A stretch of DNA of 42,917 nt from Ochrobactrum sp. BTU1 (GCA_018798825.1 CP076357.1:797501-840417), one strand, 5' to 3'. Positions 1-9,633 are shown, counted from the first letter of the stretch. The notes: generated by a model from the sequence alone, not told the origin. Program-made: numbers and translations.

Positions 1-135
1 TCTTTAATAGCGAATTCGAGATTGTCGGCAGGAGAGTGAGGACAATCCAGGATCATGCGATCGGCTTTTTTCAACTTGACCCAGACGTGCAGACTATTGT
101 GTTGAACAGCGTGGTAAGCGCATTAGTATTATAGA
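1..135. other. left edge, unresolved open frames
   Basis: Plus-strand frame 2 is open from the window edge to a TAG at 131-133 and could be the last 43 codons of a gene. The minus strand is also open across most of the same stretch. Neither translation is recognised. The stretch also contains the probable promoter region of the LysR gene that follows (TTGAAC near 105, TATTAT near 128, with a long spacer of 17 to 19). Confidence 0.3.
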
Positions 136-173
136 GTGCCTGCGCCGTCGAATGGGTTTTTTTTATCCCACTC

Positions 174-188
174 ATTAGTGTTACTAAT
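174..188. promoter_or_regulatory. LysR-type operator, perfect dyad
   Basis: ATTAGT-GTT-ACTAAT is a perfect 15-bp inverted repeat with the T-N11-A arrangement of LysR-regulator boxes. It ends five bases before the preferred ATG (193) of the LysR gene, which suggests autoregulation by blocking transcription or translation initiation. The repeat is seen directly; the role is inferred. Confidence 0.5.
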
Positions 189-192
189 AGCA

Positions 193-1083
193 ATGCGCCA
201 GAGACATATTCCTCCCCTTCCTTCCCTCCGAGCTTTTGAAGCCACAGCCCGACTTGGCAGCTTCACGGCGGCTGCTGCGGAATTACACGTCACTCAATCT
301 GCGATAAGTCAGGCCGTTCGGCAGCTCGAACAACAAGTTGGCCGCAGGCTTTTTGATCGGGTTGGCGGGATGGTCCAACTGACGCCGGAGGCTAGACGGT
401 TCGGAAGCAGGCTAGGATCATTGCTTGATGAGCTTCTTGAGGCCACAAACGCGGTGGCAATAGAAGAAACGCCGCTCATGGTCGCCTGTGCTCGATCCCA
501 TTTAAATTACTGGCTGCTACCGCGACTTTCAGATTTCCGGAAGTTCCGGCCGGATATCAGTGTGGAGGTCGTTGGCACGGATCGGGGGGAAGGCTACGCG
601 ACCGCAGATATCGTGATTGTGACTGCGCCGGTTGCTGCTCCTCCTTTCGACGCCGAGCCGTTGTGGAAAGATCGCCTGGTGATGGTTGCGTCGCCTCAGA
701 TTGCTCAAGAGGCAATCAACGCCGGTGCCTCTTTCGGCAATATCCCGAAAATTGGCACTTTTGGTACCGACTGGAGCAGATGGTTCGCTGAAGAGCCAAC
801 TTCTGCCTCTTCGGGCACCGCTGTGAGTCTGCGACTTCGAGAAACATCGGCGGTAGTTCGTGCTGCGACCGAGGGCCTTGGTATCGCCCTGGTGAGCGAA
901 TTCCTGGCTTCGGGTGAACTTAAAGCAGGTCGTTTAGTATTGCTGAGCGAAAAGCGACTACTACGCGATCACGGTGTTTGGCTGCAGGTCCGATTGAAGA
1001 CACTGAGTATGAACGCAACTGCTTTTGCGCAATGGTTGAGAGAAGAAGCACGGCTGCAATCAAGCGCATTGCCGCAACTCTGA
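193..1083 (+). CDS. LysR-family transcriptional regulator (GcvA-like)
   Basis: A 296-residue LysR-type regulator. The N-terminal winged helix-turn-helix covers about residues 6-65 (LPSLRAFEATARLGSFTAAA, then TQSAISQAVRQLE), followed by a periplasmic-binding-protein-like effector domain to the end. The PLPSLRAFEA opening is typical of the GcvA/AmpR subgroup. An in-frame GTG at 136 would add 19 residues, but the ATG at 193 matches the family start; neither has a clear Shine-Dalgarno sequence. A perfect LysR-type palindrome lies immediately upstream. No metabolic gene is divergent from it within the window, so the effector and target remain unknown. Confidence 0.85.
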   Translation: MRQRHIPPLPSLRAFEATARLGSFTAAAAELHVTQSAISQAVRQLEQQVGRRLFDRVGGMVQLTPEARRFGSRLGSLLDELLEATNAVAIEETPLMVACARSHLNYWLLPRLSDFRKFRPDISVEVVGTDRGEGYATADIVIVTAPVAAPPFDAEPLWKDRLVMVASPQIAQEAINAGASFGNIPKIGTFGTDWSRWFAEEPTSASSGTAVSLRLRETSAVVRAATEGLGIALVSEFLASGELKAGRLVLLSEKRLLRDHGVWLQVRLKTLSMNATAFAQWLREEARLQSSALPQL

Positions 1084-1220
1084 CGCAGGTTGGTTCTCTG
1101 AGGCAGGTCACATTATGCAAAAACGCCGTGAGCAGCGATTGGCCATCACGAACTCACGCAGGATGGCGAATTGTGCAGATATATGCTAACCGCCCTCCAT
1201 ACAACATCAGGAGTAAAGCC

Positions 1221-1454
1221 GTGAGCGGGACTAACGTGGAAGACGCAATCAACAATGTCTACGAATCTCTTCAGAACGACAATGCTGACATCGATCTGCA
1301 TATCGCCACTCTAAAATCGGCTTTGGCGCAGGCTGGCCTAAAAGAAGTCGAGCTGGACCCCGAGAAGCTCGCTCATAACAATCGCTCGGGGCGGAAGCTG
1401 CTGCAGGCTTACTTTCGTCAGCGCGGTGTAACTGTCAAACTTCGTATGGCTTAA
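1221..1454 (+). CDS. small conserved hypothetical protein, 77 aa
   Basis: The frame is open from well upstream, but GTG 1221 is preferred because CAGGAG lies about nine bases before it and the upstream part overlaps the LysR gene out of frame. The protein is acidic in its first half (NVEDAINNVYESLQNDNADI) and basic at the C-terminus (RSGRKLLQAYFRQRGVTVKL), without signal peptide or membrane segment. The family was not recognised. It is followed by a hairpin at 1537-1571 that could end its transcript. Confidence 0.6.
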   Translation: MSGTNVEDAINNVYESLQNDNADIDLHIATLKSALAQAGLKEVELDPEKLAHNNRSGRKLLQAYFRQRGVTVKLRMA

Positions 1455-1536
1455 TTGCGGACAAATTGTTTGGCAGACCTTTGACAGGTCCACGGCGGTT
1501 GCAATATTTGTGCTATCGGCTAGACGAAAGCGGAAG

Positions 1537-1571
1537 GGGATTTCTCACGGTGCTTTTTGGCGAGAGATCCC
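1537..1571. terminator. hairpin, possible bidirectional terminator
   Basis: GGGATTTCTC (1537-1546) pairs with GAGAGATCCC (1562-1571) with one G-T wobble; the loop is 15 bases. It lies between the plus-strand 77-aa gene and the convergent 3' end of the cyo operon. The T tract is weak on both strands, so termination efficiency is uncertain. Confidence 0.45.
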
Positions 1572-1690
1572 TTTGATCCATCTTTAAATCAACATATATT
1601 TGAAATCGTTGCCTCCAGATGAGCGAACCTGAAAAAGTGATGCTCTCCAATCAATACGAAACCTTCGCTTCGCGACCGATCGGCCGGTTG

Positions 1691-2092
1691 CTAAGGCATG
1701 TTTTTCATCATGTCGTGAGTGACCGGCATCATGTTCTCGTTGAGATGGTGCATAACCCAAAGCGACCCGGCAAGCGCGATTCCTACAATGATCAGGGTGA
1801 AGATCAATGCCATCATTGTCCAACCACCTTCAGATCGTGGGCTCATATGCAGAAAGTAGACCATATGGACAACGATCTGGACAGCACCAATCCCCATCAC
1901 CAATATTACAGTGAGTTGTTTGCTGGTGAATACATCACCAATAACGAGCCAGAATGGGATGGCAGTCAAAATGACCGAAAGCACAAACCCGGTCATGTAG
2001 CCGCTGAAGGTTGAATGCACTTCATGCAAACCTGACGAGTGGTGATCGTGGTCTCCTGACGGTGTACTGTGCGGCTGACTTTGAACGCTCAT
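1691..2092 (-). CDS. cyoD: cytochrome bo3 ubiquinol oxidase subunit IV
   Basis: A 133-residue small membrane subunit of the bo3-type terminal oxidase. A His-rich soluble N-terminus (GDHDHHSSGLHEVHSTF) is followed by three membrane segments, beginning around YMTGFVLSVILTAIPFW, with the family feature QIVVHMVYFLHM. The frame is open further upstream, but the ATG at 2092 overlaps the cyoC stop as ATGA, indicating translational coupling, and matches the usual family length. It is the last gene of the operon; no cyoE (haem O synthase) follows inside the window. Confidence 0.93.
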   Translation of the reverse strand: MSVQSQPHSTPSGDHDHHSSGLHEVHSTFSGYMTGFVLSVILTAIPFWLVIGDVFTSKQLTVILVMGIGAVQIVVHMVYFLHMSPRSEGGWTMMALIFTLIIVGIALAGSLWVMHHLNENMMPVTHDMMKNMP

Positions 2093-2709
2093 CCGACTAC
2101 TCCTACGAGATAAACAAAGGAGAACACTCCAATCCAAATGACGTCGAGGAAGTGCCAAAACATGGAAAGACACATAAGACGTCTGCGATTTTCGATTATG
2201 AGCCCGTGGCGCTGCACCTGTGCCATCAGGGTAATCAGCCAGATAATGCCGAAAGTCACATGGAGCCCATGTGTTCCGACCAACGTGAAAAACGATGAAA
2301 GAAATGCCGAGCGACCAGGTCCGGCACCTTCCCTGATGAGGTGGCTAAATTCGTAGATTTCTATGGCAAGGAATATTGCGCCGAAAACCCCGGTGATCGC
2401 CAACCAAAACAGCGTTCCTGTTTTTTCATCGCGCTGCATTTTAAGCATGGCAAAGCCGTAGGTAATTGACGAAAGAAGCAGCATTGTAGTGTTGAGCGCA
2501 ACGAGATTAAGATCGAAAAGATCCGCTGGTGACGGTCCGGCTGCATAATTTCGCCCGAGCACACCGTAAGTGGCAAAGAGGACTGCAAAAATCAGGCAAT
2601 CGCTCATTAAATAGAGCCAGAAACCCAGCAATGTGCTATTTTCCGGATGATGATCTTCGGCCAGATAGAATTGCGGCTTCTCGTCTTCGGGCAGATAAAT
2701 GTCTGTCAT
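2089..2709 (-). CDS. cyoC: cytochrome bo3 ubiquinol oxidase subunit III
   Basis: A 206-residue haem-copper oxidase subunit III with five predicted membrane helices. Recognisable stretches are LLGFWLYLMSDCLIFAVLFA near the N-terminus and GTHGLHVTFGIIW around residue 140, then FWHFLDVIWIGVFSFVYL at the C-terminus. It lacks the two extra N-terminal helices of mitochondrial-type subunit III, as expected for the quinol oxidase branch. It starts 10 bases after the cyoB stop and overlaps cyoD by four bases, so it is part of a tightly packed cyoABCD operon. Confidence 0.95.
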   Translation of the reverse strand: MTDIYLPEDEKPQFYLAEDHHPENSTLLGFWLYLMSDCLIFAVLFATYGVLGRNYAAGPSPADLFDLNLVALNTTMLLLSSITYGFAMLKMQRDEKTGTLFWLAITGVFGAIFLAIEIYEFSHLIREGAGPGRSAFLSSFFTLVGTHGLHVTFGIIWLITLMAQVQRHGLIIENRRRLMCLSMFWHFLDVIWIGVFSFVYLVGVVG

Positions 2710-2719
2710 TGTTATAGCC

Positions 2720-4717
2720 CTACCCTGCGAGAAGGTTTGAACGGGCGGCTTCCGTTTCAGCTACTGTTTCGGCAGCAATGTAGAAGTCGCGATGATAATT
2801 GAAAGTATGGCCGATTGCAGCGACCACCAAAGCAACTAACGAAACCGCGGCCAACCACCAGATGTACCAAATCAGCGCAAAGGCAAGCACCACGCTTATG
2901 GCGGCGAGCACCACGCCTGCTCCGGTGTTTCGGGGCATGTGTATTGAACGAAATCCGGTAAGGGGACGTTCATAGCCGCGATTTTTCATGTCGTACCAAC
3001 TGTCATGATCGTGAACCACTGGGGTAAAGGCGAAGTTATAGTCGGGTGGAGGCGAAGATGTGGACCACTCTAGTGTTCGCCCTCCCCATGGGTCGCCGGT
3101 GAAATCGCGAAGTTGATCACGTTTGAGGTAACTGACAACGAGCTGAACGAGGAAAGATGCGATTCCAAGTGCGATCAACCCGACACCAAGTGCCGCGATA
3201 ACAAACCAAATTTGCAGTGACCCATCTTCGAACTGACTGACACGGCGGGTCACGCCTTTCAGGCCAAGAATGTAGAGCGGCATAAAGGCGACGAAAAAAC
3301 CGATTTGCCAGAACCAGAAGCTCATTTTTCCCCAGAACGGGTCTAGTTTGTAGCCAAAAGCCTTTGGCCACCAATACACCAGTCCTGCCATCAGACCAAA
3401 AACGACGCCGCCAATAATTACATTGTGAAAATGGGCTATAAGAAAGAGCGAGTTGTGAAGCACGAAATCCGCCGGCGGGATGGCTAGCATGACACCCGTC
3501 ATGCCACCGATAACGAAGGTGAACATGAAGCCGATTGTCCATAACATCGGAACCTCAAAGCGAATTCGACCGCGGTACATTGTAAATAGCCAGTTGAACA
3601 TTTTCGCCCCTGTCGGGATGGAAATGATCATCGTTGTGATACCGAAAAACGCGTTAACGGATGCGCCTGAGCCCATCGTGAAGAAGTGATGGAGCCAAAC
3701 GAGATAAGAGAGGATCATGATAACGCATGTCGCATAGACCATTGAAGCATAGCCAAACAAGCGCTTGCCGCAGAAGGTCGCAACGACTTCGGAGAAAATG
3801 CCAAAAGCGGGCAGTACCAGGATGTAGACTTCCGGATGGCCCCAGATCCAGATGAGATTGATATACATCATCGGATTGCCACCAAGGTCATTTGTGAAGA
3901 AATTCGTTCCCACATAACGATCCAGGGATAGCAATGCCAGCGTAGCGGTCAAAATGGGGAACGTCGCAACAATCAAGATGTTGGTGCATAGCGATGTCCA
4001 GGTAAATATCGGCATTTTCATAAAGGACATGCCAGGTGCACGCATCTTCACTATTGTGGCGATTAGATTGATCCCGGACAGCGTTGTTCCCACGCCAGCC
4101 ACTTGTAGTCCCCATATATAGTAGTCGACCCCGACATCCGGACTGTAATCAATGCCTGAGAGAGGCGGATAGGCGAGCCATCCTGTGCGTGCGAATTCGC
4201 CGACAAAAAGCGACATCATGATGATAACAGCTCCACCCGTCGTCATCCAGAATGAGAAATTGTTGAGGAAAGGAAAGGAGACGTCACGGGCACCGATCTG
4301 AAGCGGAACAACGTAATTCATGAGTCCGGTCACAAATGGCATGGCCATGAAAAAAATCATAATCACGCCGTGGGCCGTGAAGATTTGATCATAATGATGA
4401 GGGGGGAGATAGCCTTCGTATCCGTTAAAGGCGATTGCTTGCTGTATTCGCATCATGACGGCATCAGCAAACCCACGCAGCAACATGACCAGCGCCAGAA
4501 TAACGTACATTATGCCAATTTTTTTGTGGTCCACACTTGTAAGCCACTCGTTCCACAAATAGCTCCACAGCCTGAAATATGTAATCAGGCTCACGATTGC
4601 TAACCCGCCAATTGCGACCACAACAAAGGTCAGTAGGAGAATAGGCTCATGATAAGGGATAGCCTCAAGTGAAAGGCGCCCGAATATCGTACTCGTAGGA
4701 CTGTTACCGCCGATCAT
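2720..4717 (-). CDS. cyoB: cytochrome bo3 ubiquinol oxidase subunit I
   Basis: The 665-residue catalytic subunit, of normal length for CyoB. It oxidises ubiquinol and reduces O2 to water at the haem-copper centre while pumping protons. Visible landmarks are the low-spin haem ligand region ([15 protein letters not shown], about residues 112-126), the binuclear centre ([15 protein letters not shown], with the His-Tyr pair), the His-His copper ligands ([12 protein letters not shown]) and [13 protein letters not shown] with the distal haem ligands. Multiple hydrophobic helices span the whole protein. It lies 111 bases downstream of cyoA in the same orientation. Confidence 0.97.
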   Translation of the reverse strand: MIGGNSPTSTIFGRLSLEAIPYHEPILLLTFVVVAIGGLAIVSLITYFRLWSYLWNEWLTSVDHKKIGIMYVILALVMLLRGFADAVMMRIQQAIAFNGYEGYLPPHHYDQIFTAHGVIMIFFMAMPFVTGLMNYVVPLQIGARDVSFPFLNNFSFWMTTGGAVIIMMSLFVGEFARTGWLAYPPLSGIDYSPDVGVDYYIWGLQVAGVGTTLSGINLIATIVKMRAPGMSFMKMPIFTWTSLCTNILIVATFPILTATLALLSLDRYVGTNFFTNDLGGNPMMYINLIWIWGHPEVYILVLPAFGIFSEVVATFCGKRLFGYASMVYATCVIMILSYLVWLHHFFTMGSGASVNAFFGITTMIISIPTGAKMFNWLFTMYRGRIRFEVPMLWTIGFMFTFVIGGMTGVMLAIPPADFVLHNSLFLIAHFHNVIIGGVVFGLMAGLVYWWPKAFGYKLDPFWGKMSFWFWQIGFFVAFMPLYILGLKGVTRRVSQFEDGSLQIWFVIAALGVGLIALGIASFLVQLVVSYLKRDQLRDFTGDPWGGRTLEWSTSSPPPDYNFAFTPVVHDHDSWYDMKNRGYERPLTGFRSIHMPRNTGAGVVLAAISVVLAFALIWYIWWLAAVSLVALVVAAIGHTFNYHRDFYIAAETVAETEAARSNLLAG

Positions 4718-4828
4718 GATAGAACATTCCCGAAGTTACCGTTATCAGATCCCGGCTCCCCAAATTTGAGAGCCTAATTGTTTTAACGAGCCTGAACTTC
4801 CCAGCAATTAACCTTAACCGCAAGGCTT

Positions 4829-5893
4829 CTAAGGCGTGGTATGCATGTCATGACCCTGATCCTGCATAGAACCGGGTGATGTCTGAACATCCGTTGCGTC
4901 AACCGGCGTCACGTCTGTGGTATGACGATTGTCGTGTTCGAGCCGAGCCTTGTTCTGGCGACTCTCAAGACCACCCCCGCCCATTTTGTCGATATGCATC
5001 ATTTCGCTCATGCACATCTGTCCGGGGCGCACACACATGTTGAGAACGGCTTCAAACAGGCCATTTTCTACGGCCCCGAAGTACCGGACAGGTTCACGAC
5101 TGCTCGGCTTTTCCAGCTTAAGATACGTGTCCCGATTTAGCGGCGTACCATGTTGCTTCACGCGATTTATCCAGCTTTCGAAACCCTCAGCATCAACGCC
5201 ATGGAAGACGAAACGCATATGGGAAAAACCTTCTCCGCTGAAATTTGAGGAAATACCCTCGTACTCACCGGGCCGATTGATGACAGCGTTTAACCGCGTC
5301 TGCATTCCAGGCATCGCGTAAATCATGCCAGCAAGTGCGGGAATATAAAACGAATTCATTACCGATGAAGCGGTAATCTTGAACTCGATGGGCATGTCGA
5401 CCGGAGCTGCCAGCTCGTTGACAGTAGCAATGCCGTAATCGGGATAGAAGAATAGCCATTTCCAGTCGAGTGCCACAACCTCGATGGTTAGAGGTTTGGT
5501 TCCCGCCGCCACAGCGCGTCCGCTATCTATTCTGTCAAGAGACCGATAGGGATCAAGTTTGTGTGTGTTCACCCACGTGATCGCGCCTAGCGCTATAATA
5601 ATCAGCAGTGGCGCGGTCCAAATCACGACTTCAAGAGCTGTTGAATGGTGCCATTCGGGATCATAATGGGCGGACCGATTGGACTCACGATAGCGCCAAG
5701 CAAAGAAAAAGGTGAGGAATATGACCGGTACGATAATGATCAACATCAATATCGTCGATATAACGATGAGATCACGCTGTTGAGCTGCAATGTCGCCCGA
5801 AGGTGACATGACGACCATATTGCACCCTGCGAGCGCTGAAAGAATGATCAGGCTCACGATCGACTTCTTCAATAAACTCGAGAATGCGTGCAT
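4829..5893 (-). CDS. cyoA: cytochrome bo3 ubiquinol oxidase subunit II (lipoprotein)
   Basis: A 354-residue subunit II. A lipoprotein signal ends in the lipobox LAGC near residue 23, two membrane helices follow (about 40-62 and 85-108), then a periplasmic cupredoxin-like domain without the CuA cysteine cluster, as expected for a quinol oxidase. Family marks are VALDWKWLFFYPDYGIA and NSFYIPALAGMIYAMPGM. The C-terminal tail of roughly 40 residues is hydrophilic and rich in His, Asp and Met (QDQGHDMHTTP). It is the first gene of cyoABCD and is divergent from an MFS transporter across a ~200-bp intergenic region. Confidence 0.96.
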   Translation of the reverse strand: MHAFSSLLKKSIVSLIILSALAGCNMVVMSPSGDIAAQQRDLIVISTILMLIIIVPVIFLTFFFAWRYRESNRSAHYDPEWHHSTALEVVIWTAPLLIIIALGAITWVNTHKLDPYRSLDRIDSGRAVAAGTKPLTIEVVALDWKWLFFYPDYGIATVNELAAPVDMPIEFKITASSVMNSFYIPALAGMIYAMPGMQTRLNAVINRPGEYEGISSNFSGEGFSHMRFVFHGVDAEGFESWINRVKQHGTPLNRDTYLKLEKPSSREPVRYFGAVENGLFEAVLNMCVRPGQMCMSEMMHIDKMGGGGLESRQNKARLEHDNRHTTDVTPVDATDVQTSPGSMQDQGHDMHTTP

Positions 5894-6004
5894 GTCGTAC
5901 CTGACCTACATTCCGTTGCCTCATCAATGATAAGGCACAATTGCAAATCGGAAAGCCCTAAAATTCGCCATTTTTTCAAATTCGTCGGCAAACCAGCTTT
6001 CATT

Positions 6005-6017
6005 GTGCTCAAAGCAC
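6005..6017. promoter_or_regulatory. small dyad in cyoA/MFS divergent promoter region
   Basis: GTGCT-CAA-AGCAC is a perfect 5-bp inverted repeat in the intergenic region between divergent cyoA and the MFS gene. It could be an operator, but its length gives only weak support. Confidence 0.2.
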
Positions 6018-6097
6018 TTTTTTTCGGACCTGCTTCTTGATATCGTTGGGTTGTGCGACATCCTAAAGCACATGATCCATTTCCATCGGAGAGTTTC

Positions 6098-7423
6098 ATG
6101 AGTTCGTCCGCTACGCCTTCCTCTTCCGGTCTCGAAAGAGACGCGCGCCGTATCCATCGGGACGGCAAGCCCCTGTCACCAGGAAACGTCGCCATTGGCG
6201 TCGTCATAGGACGTACGTCGGAATTTTTCGATTTCTTCGTTTACGGACTTGGCTCAGTCCTCGTTTTTCCCAAACTGATTTTTCCCTTCGCGCCTGACGC
6301 GGTGACAGCGACCTTGATGTCTTTTGCCATCTTTTCACTGGCATTTATCGCCCGGCCAATCGGGTCTTTCGTCTTTATGTGGATCGATCGAGAATACGGA
6401 CGAGGGACAAAGCTCACCCTTGCTCTACTCATCTTGGGCGGTTCAACGGCTTCGATTGCTTTTCTTCCAGGCTTCGAAACGATCGGATACTGGGCGGTCG
6501 CATTACTTGCCCTCTTTAGACTCGGTCAAGGTTTTGCGCTTGGGGGGGCGTGGGACGGCCTCGCTTCACTGCTAAGCCTGAGTTCTCCGCCCAATCGACG
6601 CGGTTGGTATGCGATGATACCTCAGCTTGGAGCACCTATCGGGTTTGCTCTTGCGAGTATTCTCTTTGCCTACTTCGTGCATAATCTCAGTGAAGCTGAT
6701 TTTCTGGCGTGGGGATGGCGTTATCCGTTCTTTGTAGCATTTGCAATCAACGTGGTTGCGCTATTTGCGCGACTTCGCATTGTTGCTAGTAATGAGTTCG
6801 GTGCGGCGATGGAATCGCAAGAGCTACAGGCACGCCCTGTCTTCGAGATGCTTAGCAAGCATAGTATTGATGTGGTGCTCGGCGCTTTTGTGCCGCTGGC
6901 CAGTTTTGCAATGTTCCATCTCGTCACAATCTTTCCGCTGAGTTGGGTTCTTCTTTCTGGCGCCCAGCCAGTTGAACGTTTCTTGTGGGTGCAAGTCATC
7001 GGTGCACTAATCGGTATCATCGGTATCGTTTTGTCTGGATTCATTGCTGACCGGATTGGGCGCCGTAAAGAGCTGATGTTTGGTGCAATTCTCATAGCAA
7101 TATTCAGCTTTTCAGCGCCGTTTTTGCTTGACGCCGGGAGTCGCGGGCAAGATGCTTACATTCTGATTGGCTTTGGCGTGCTGGGTTTGACATTTGGCCA
7201 GTCGTCCGGTGCAGTCTCTTCGCGTTTCACTCAGTATTATCGATACACAGGTGCCGCCTTAACATCAGATCTTGCATGGCTCGTTGGAGCGGCATTTGCG
7301 CCTTTGGTCGCGCTTGGTCTCGCAAGCAGTCTCGGTATCATTTTCATTGGTGGATACCTGATATCGGGCGCCATCTGTACTCTTACAGCGCTTAGCTTGT
7401 CGCGTGTTCTCGATCAGAATTGA
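6098..7423 (+). CDS. MFS transporter, MHS (metabolite:H+ symporter) type
   Basis: A 441-residue major-facilitator protein with about 12 membrane helices. The loop between helices 2 and 3 reads FIARPIGSFVFMWIDREYGR, and the equivalent in the second half is SGFIADRIGRRKELMFG, both typical of the MHS subgroup. GRTSEFFDFFVYGLGSVLVF near residues 35-55 resembles the ShiA/ProP-like start. ATG 6098 is chosen because of CGGAGAG upstream; a longer in-frame start at 6053 lacks this. Transporters of this group next to cyo operons are common in alphaproteobacteria, but the substrate cannot be read from the sequence. Confidence 0.85.
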   Translation: MSSSATPSSSGLERDARRIHRDGKPLSPGNVAIGVVIGRTSEFFDFFVYGLGSVLVFPKLIFPFAPDAVTATLMSFAIFSLAFIARPIGSFVFMWIDREYGRGTKLTLALLILGGSTASIAFLPGFETIGYWAVALLALFRLGQGFALGGAWDGLASLLSLSSPPNRRGWYAMIPQLGAPIGFALASILFAYFVHNLSEADFLAWGWRYPFFVAFAINVVALFARLRIVASNEFGAAMESQELQARPVFEMLSKHSIDVVLGAFVPLASFAMFHLVTIFPLSWVLLSGAQPVERFLWVQVIGALIGIIGIVLSGFIADRIGRRKELMFGAILIAIFSFSAPFLLDAGSRGQDAYILIGFGVLGLTFGQSSGAVSSRFTQYYRYTGAALTSDLAWLVGAAFAPLVALGLASSLGIIFIGGYLISGAICTLTALSLSRVLDQN

Positions 7424-7911
7424 ACGGCGTCAGCCACTTAAACGCAACATCTGAAGGGATTTGGCATTAGGCTTTTGGGAAATTTTATACCCGATCATGA
7501 GAATGTTTCGAGCTAGAAACTTCTCATGACTGGGCCAAAAGCTTGCCTTTACTTGGGGGTGGATCGTTCAATATCGGCGGTGGGCCAATAATTCATATTC
7601 TGCTGTCGTTTGATTTCTTCATTTAATGTTTCAAGGCATTTCGTGACACCAATGTTTGTTTGAACCGGCGGACGGTTTACAATTGGATTATTCCCCGCCC
7701 TAAGCGAAACGAATTTGGCTCTCCTTTAGAAGCTACGATACGGTCTGCGGCCCTCTTTCCGAGAATCTAGCATCCCCGTGAAGGTAGAAGACTGCGACAC
7801 TGTTGAGGGTTGAGCCACGACGTTTGTTCCAGCGGCGTAAGAACGCATAAAAATGGGTGGTAAAAACATTTTCGAAAGCTACAGTCAGAACAAAACTAAA
7901 AGGAGACTGTT
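7424..7911. other. 488-bp intergenic region with a long hairpin
   Basis: No convincing gene. The first part holds a long two-tier hairpin (7470-7543). A short frame around 7627-7770 reads NRRTVYNWIIPRPKRNEFG, which looks vaguely like a helix-turn-helix fragment but has no start and ends at a TAG. The last 50 bases carry the ribosome binding site of the acetamidase gene. Confidence 0.5.
7470..7543. other. long two-tier hairpin
   Basis: The inner stem is CATGAGAA(T)GTTTC (7496-7509) with GAAACTTCTCATG (7516-7528), 13 bp with one bulged base and a 6-base loop. The outer stem is GCTTTTGG (7471-7478) with CCAAAAGC (7535-7542). The structure lies 47 bases after the MFS stop. It could be a 3'-end structure or small RNA; a proper T tract is absent. 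Confidence 0.4.
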
Positions 7912-9228
7912 ATGGCGGATGGCAACTTTTCTAGCGCTAAGCGCAGTATTGTGGTTGATGGTTTCACCAATAGTGTTCTGGACCCGCACGAGCCCATGCT
8001 TGGTCCTTTGCAAAGCGGCGGCACAATCATAGCCAACACCGCCCCGGGTTGCTGGGGACCAATGATAACTCCCCGGTTGCGTGGTGGTCATGAGGTGACA
8101 AAGCCTGTTTTCATTGATGGCGCCGAGGTCGGTGATGGCGTCATTATTCGTATTCGGGACATTTCTGTCACGTCGTTAGCGACAGCTTCCGGCCATGACA
8201 CAGTGTCTAACCAGTTTTGCTTGGGCGACCCCTTTGTGGCCGCACGATGCCCCACATGTGACGAAGTTTGGCCTGAAACACACATTGAAGGCGTTGGACA
8301 AGATTCTGTCCGCTGTAATAAATGTGGAGAAGCCATAAAGCCATTTACGATGGAGCATGGCTACACTGTTGTTTTTGATGACACCCAATCGGTAGGCGTA
8401 ACGCTGCCGCAAGATGCGGCCCGAAAAATCGCCGAAAATGCAGATCATTATGCATCGTTGCCGGACAACTCGGTACAGCATTCCATACTGAATTACGCTC
8501 CTTCTGACCTTATTGGCGCCATCGTTCGAATGCGGCCATTTTTGGGTCAGCTCGGCACGACCCCGTCGATCGCGATGCCCGATTCCCACAATGCAGGTGA
8601 TTTCGGTTCATTCCTCGTCGGAGCCCCTCACAATTACGCGCTCACCCCAGCGCAGCTTCTAGAACATAAAACAGACGGCCACATGGATATCGATGCTGTT
8701 CGTGCGGGTGCGGTGCTAGTCTGCCCGGTCAAAGTTAACGGCGCTGGCGTTTATATGGGTGACATGCACGCGTCGCAGGGCGATGGAGAAATTGCTGGTC
8801 ACACGATGGACGTCGCAGGGAGTGTGACGCTTCAGGTCGAAGTCTTAAAAAAATATAATAATGATGGTCCCGTACTGTTTCCGCTGCTGGAAGACCTGCC
8901 CCCTTTGGCCCGTCCATTTACCGATGAAGAAAAGCTGAAGGCTTCCAAGCTGGCGAAACATTGGGGCGTGGAGCGAACTGAAGAGGTGGCGCCGATATCT
9001 GTCATTGGAACAGCGCAGAACATGAATGCCGCTATCGTCAATGGCCTGGAGCGAGCGTCCAACCTTCTTGACATGACGGTTGCCGAGGTGCGTAATCGCG
9101 CAACGGTAAATGGAGCGATCGAGATTGGACGTGACCCGGGTGTCATTCAGGTTACTTTTCTTGCACCCTTGAAGAAGCTGGATGCGGCTGGTCTCGGAGA
9201 TATTGCTCGCAAGCAATATAGCCTCTGA
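7912..9228 (+). CDS. acetamidase/formamidase family amidohydrolase
   Basis: A 438-residue member of the FmdA/AmdA family, which hydrolyses short amides such as formamide or acetamide to the acid and ammonia; the true substrate is not determined. Family landmarks include GGTIIANTAPGCWGP near residue 36, GTTPSIAMPDSHNAGDFGS mid-protein and VYMGDMHASQGDGEIAGH near residue 283. Between them, about residues 112-141, is a two-CxxC segment (CPTCDEVW and CNKCGE) that looks like a zinc ribbon. AAAGGAGA precedes ATG 7912. It is a single transcription unit ending at the strong terminator at 9248. Confidence 0.88.
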   Translation: MADGNFSSAKRSIVVDGFTNSVLDPHEPMLGPLQSGGTIIANTAPGCWGPMITPRLRGGHEVTKPVFIDGAEVGDGVIIRIRDISVTSLATASGHDTVSNQFCLGDPFVAARCPTCDEVWPETHIEGVGQDSVRCNKCGEAIKPFTMEHGYTVVFDDTQSVGVTLPQDAARKIAENADHYASLPDNSVQHSILNYAPSDLIGAIVRMRPFLGQLGTTPSIAMPDSHNAGDFGSFLVGAPHNYALTPAQLLEHKTDGHMDIDAVRAGAVLVCPVKVNGAGVYMGDMHASQGDGEIAGHTMDVAGSVTLQVEVLKKYNNDGPVLFPLLEDLPPLARPFTDEEKLKASKLAKHWGVERTEEVAPISVIGTAQNMNAAIVNGLERASNLLDMTVAEVRNRATVNGAIEIGRDPGVIQVTFLAPLKKLDAAGLGDIARKQYSL

Positions 9229-9247
9229 TGATCCGAACCTGATTAGA

Positions 9248-9273
9248 AAAGCGGCCGGAGGGCCGCTTTTTTT
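9248..9273 (+). terminator. rho-independent terminator
   Basis: AAAGCGGCC (9248-9256), loop GGAG, then GGCCGCTTT followed by a run of T to 9273. It sits 20 bases after the acetamidase stop codon. Confidence 0.92.
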
Positions 9274-9633
9274 ACCTACTCTCGTACAAGATAACTTTGT
9301 TGAACCTGTTGGTTTGGCTTCTAATTAACAAAATTGCTGCTGCATCTGCCGATTTTTACGATTTCCCATGGGGAATAGCGCAACACTTGAGCAAAGGCGG
9401 GCGGACTGGGGCCGCATGCGACTTCCACGTACTCGTGAAGTAAAGGCATCGGCCAAGTTCCACCCTCTCTCCCAACTGCCCGCAGATGGGGCATGATCGG
9501 GATTGAGCTTCAAATGTAACAGCAAGACGGCACTCTCTGGTGTCTTAGTTCAACAGCGACTGTGTAGCCAGAACCCGATGCGCCGACCACTTTTGGCCAG
9601 ACCTTGCAGTGCAAACAGATCGCCGAAACTTCC
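9274..9633. other. 360-bp region with no supported gene
   Basis: Frames on both strands are short and lack ribosome binding sites or recognisable motifs. It separates the acetamidase terminator from the convergent cytochrome c gene. No terminator-like hairpin with a T tract was found for the cytochrome gene. Confidence 0.5.
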
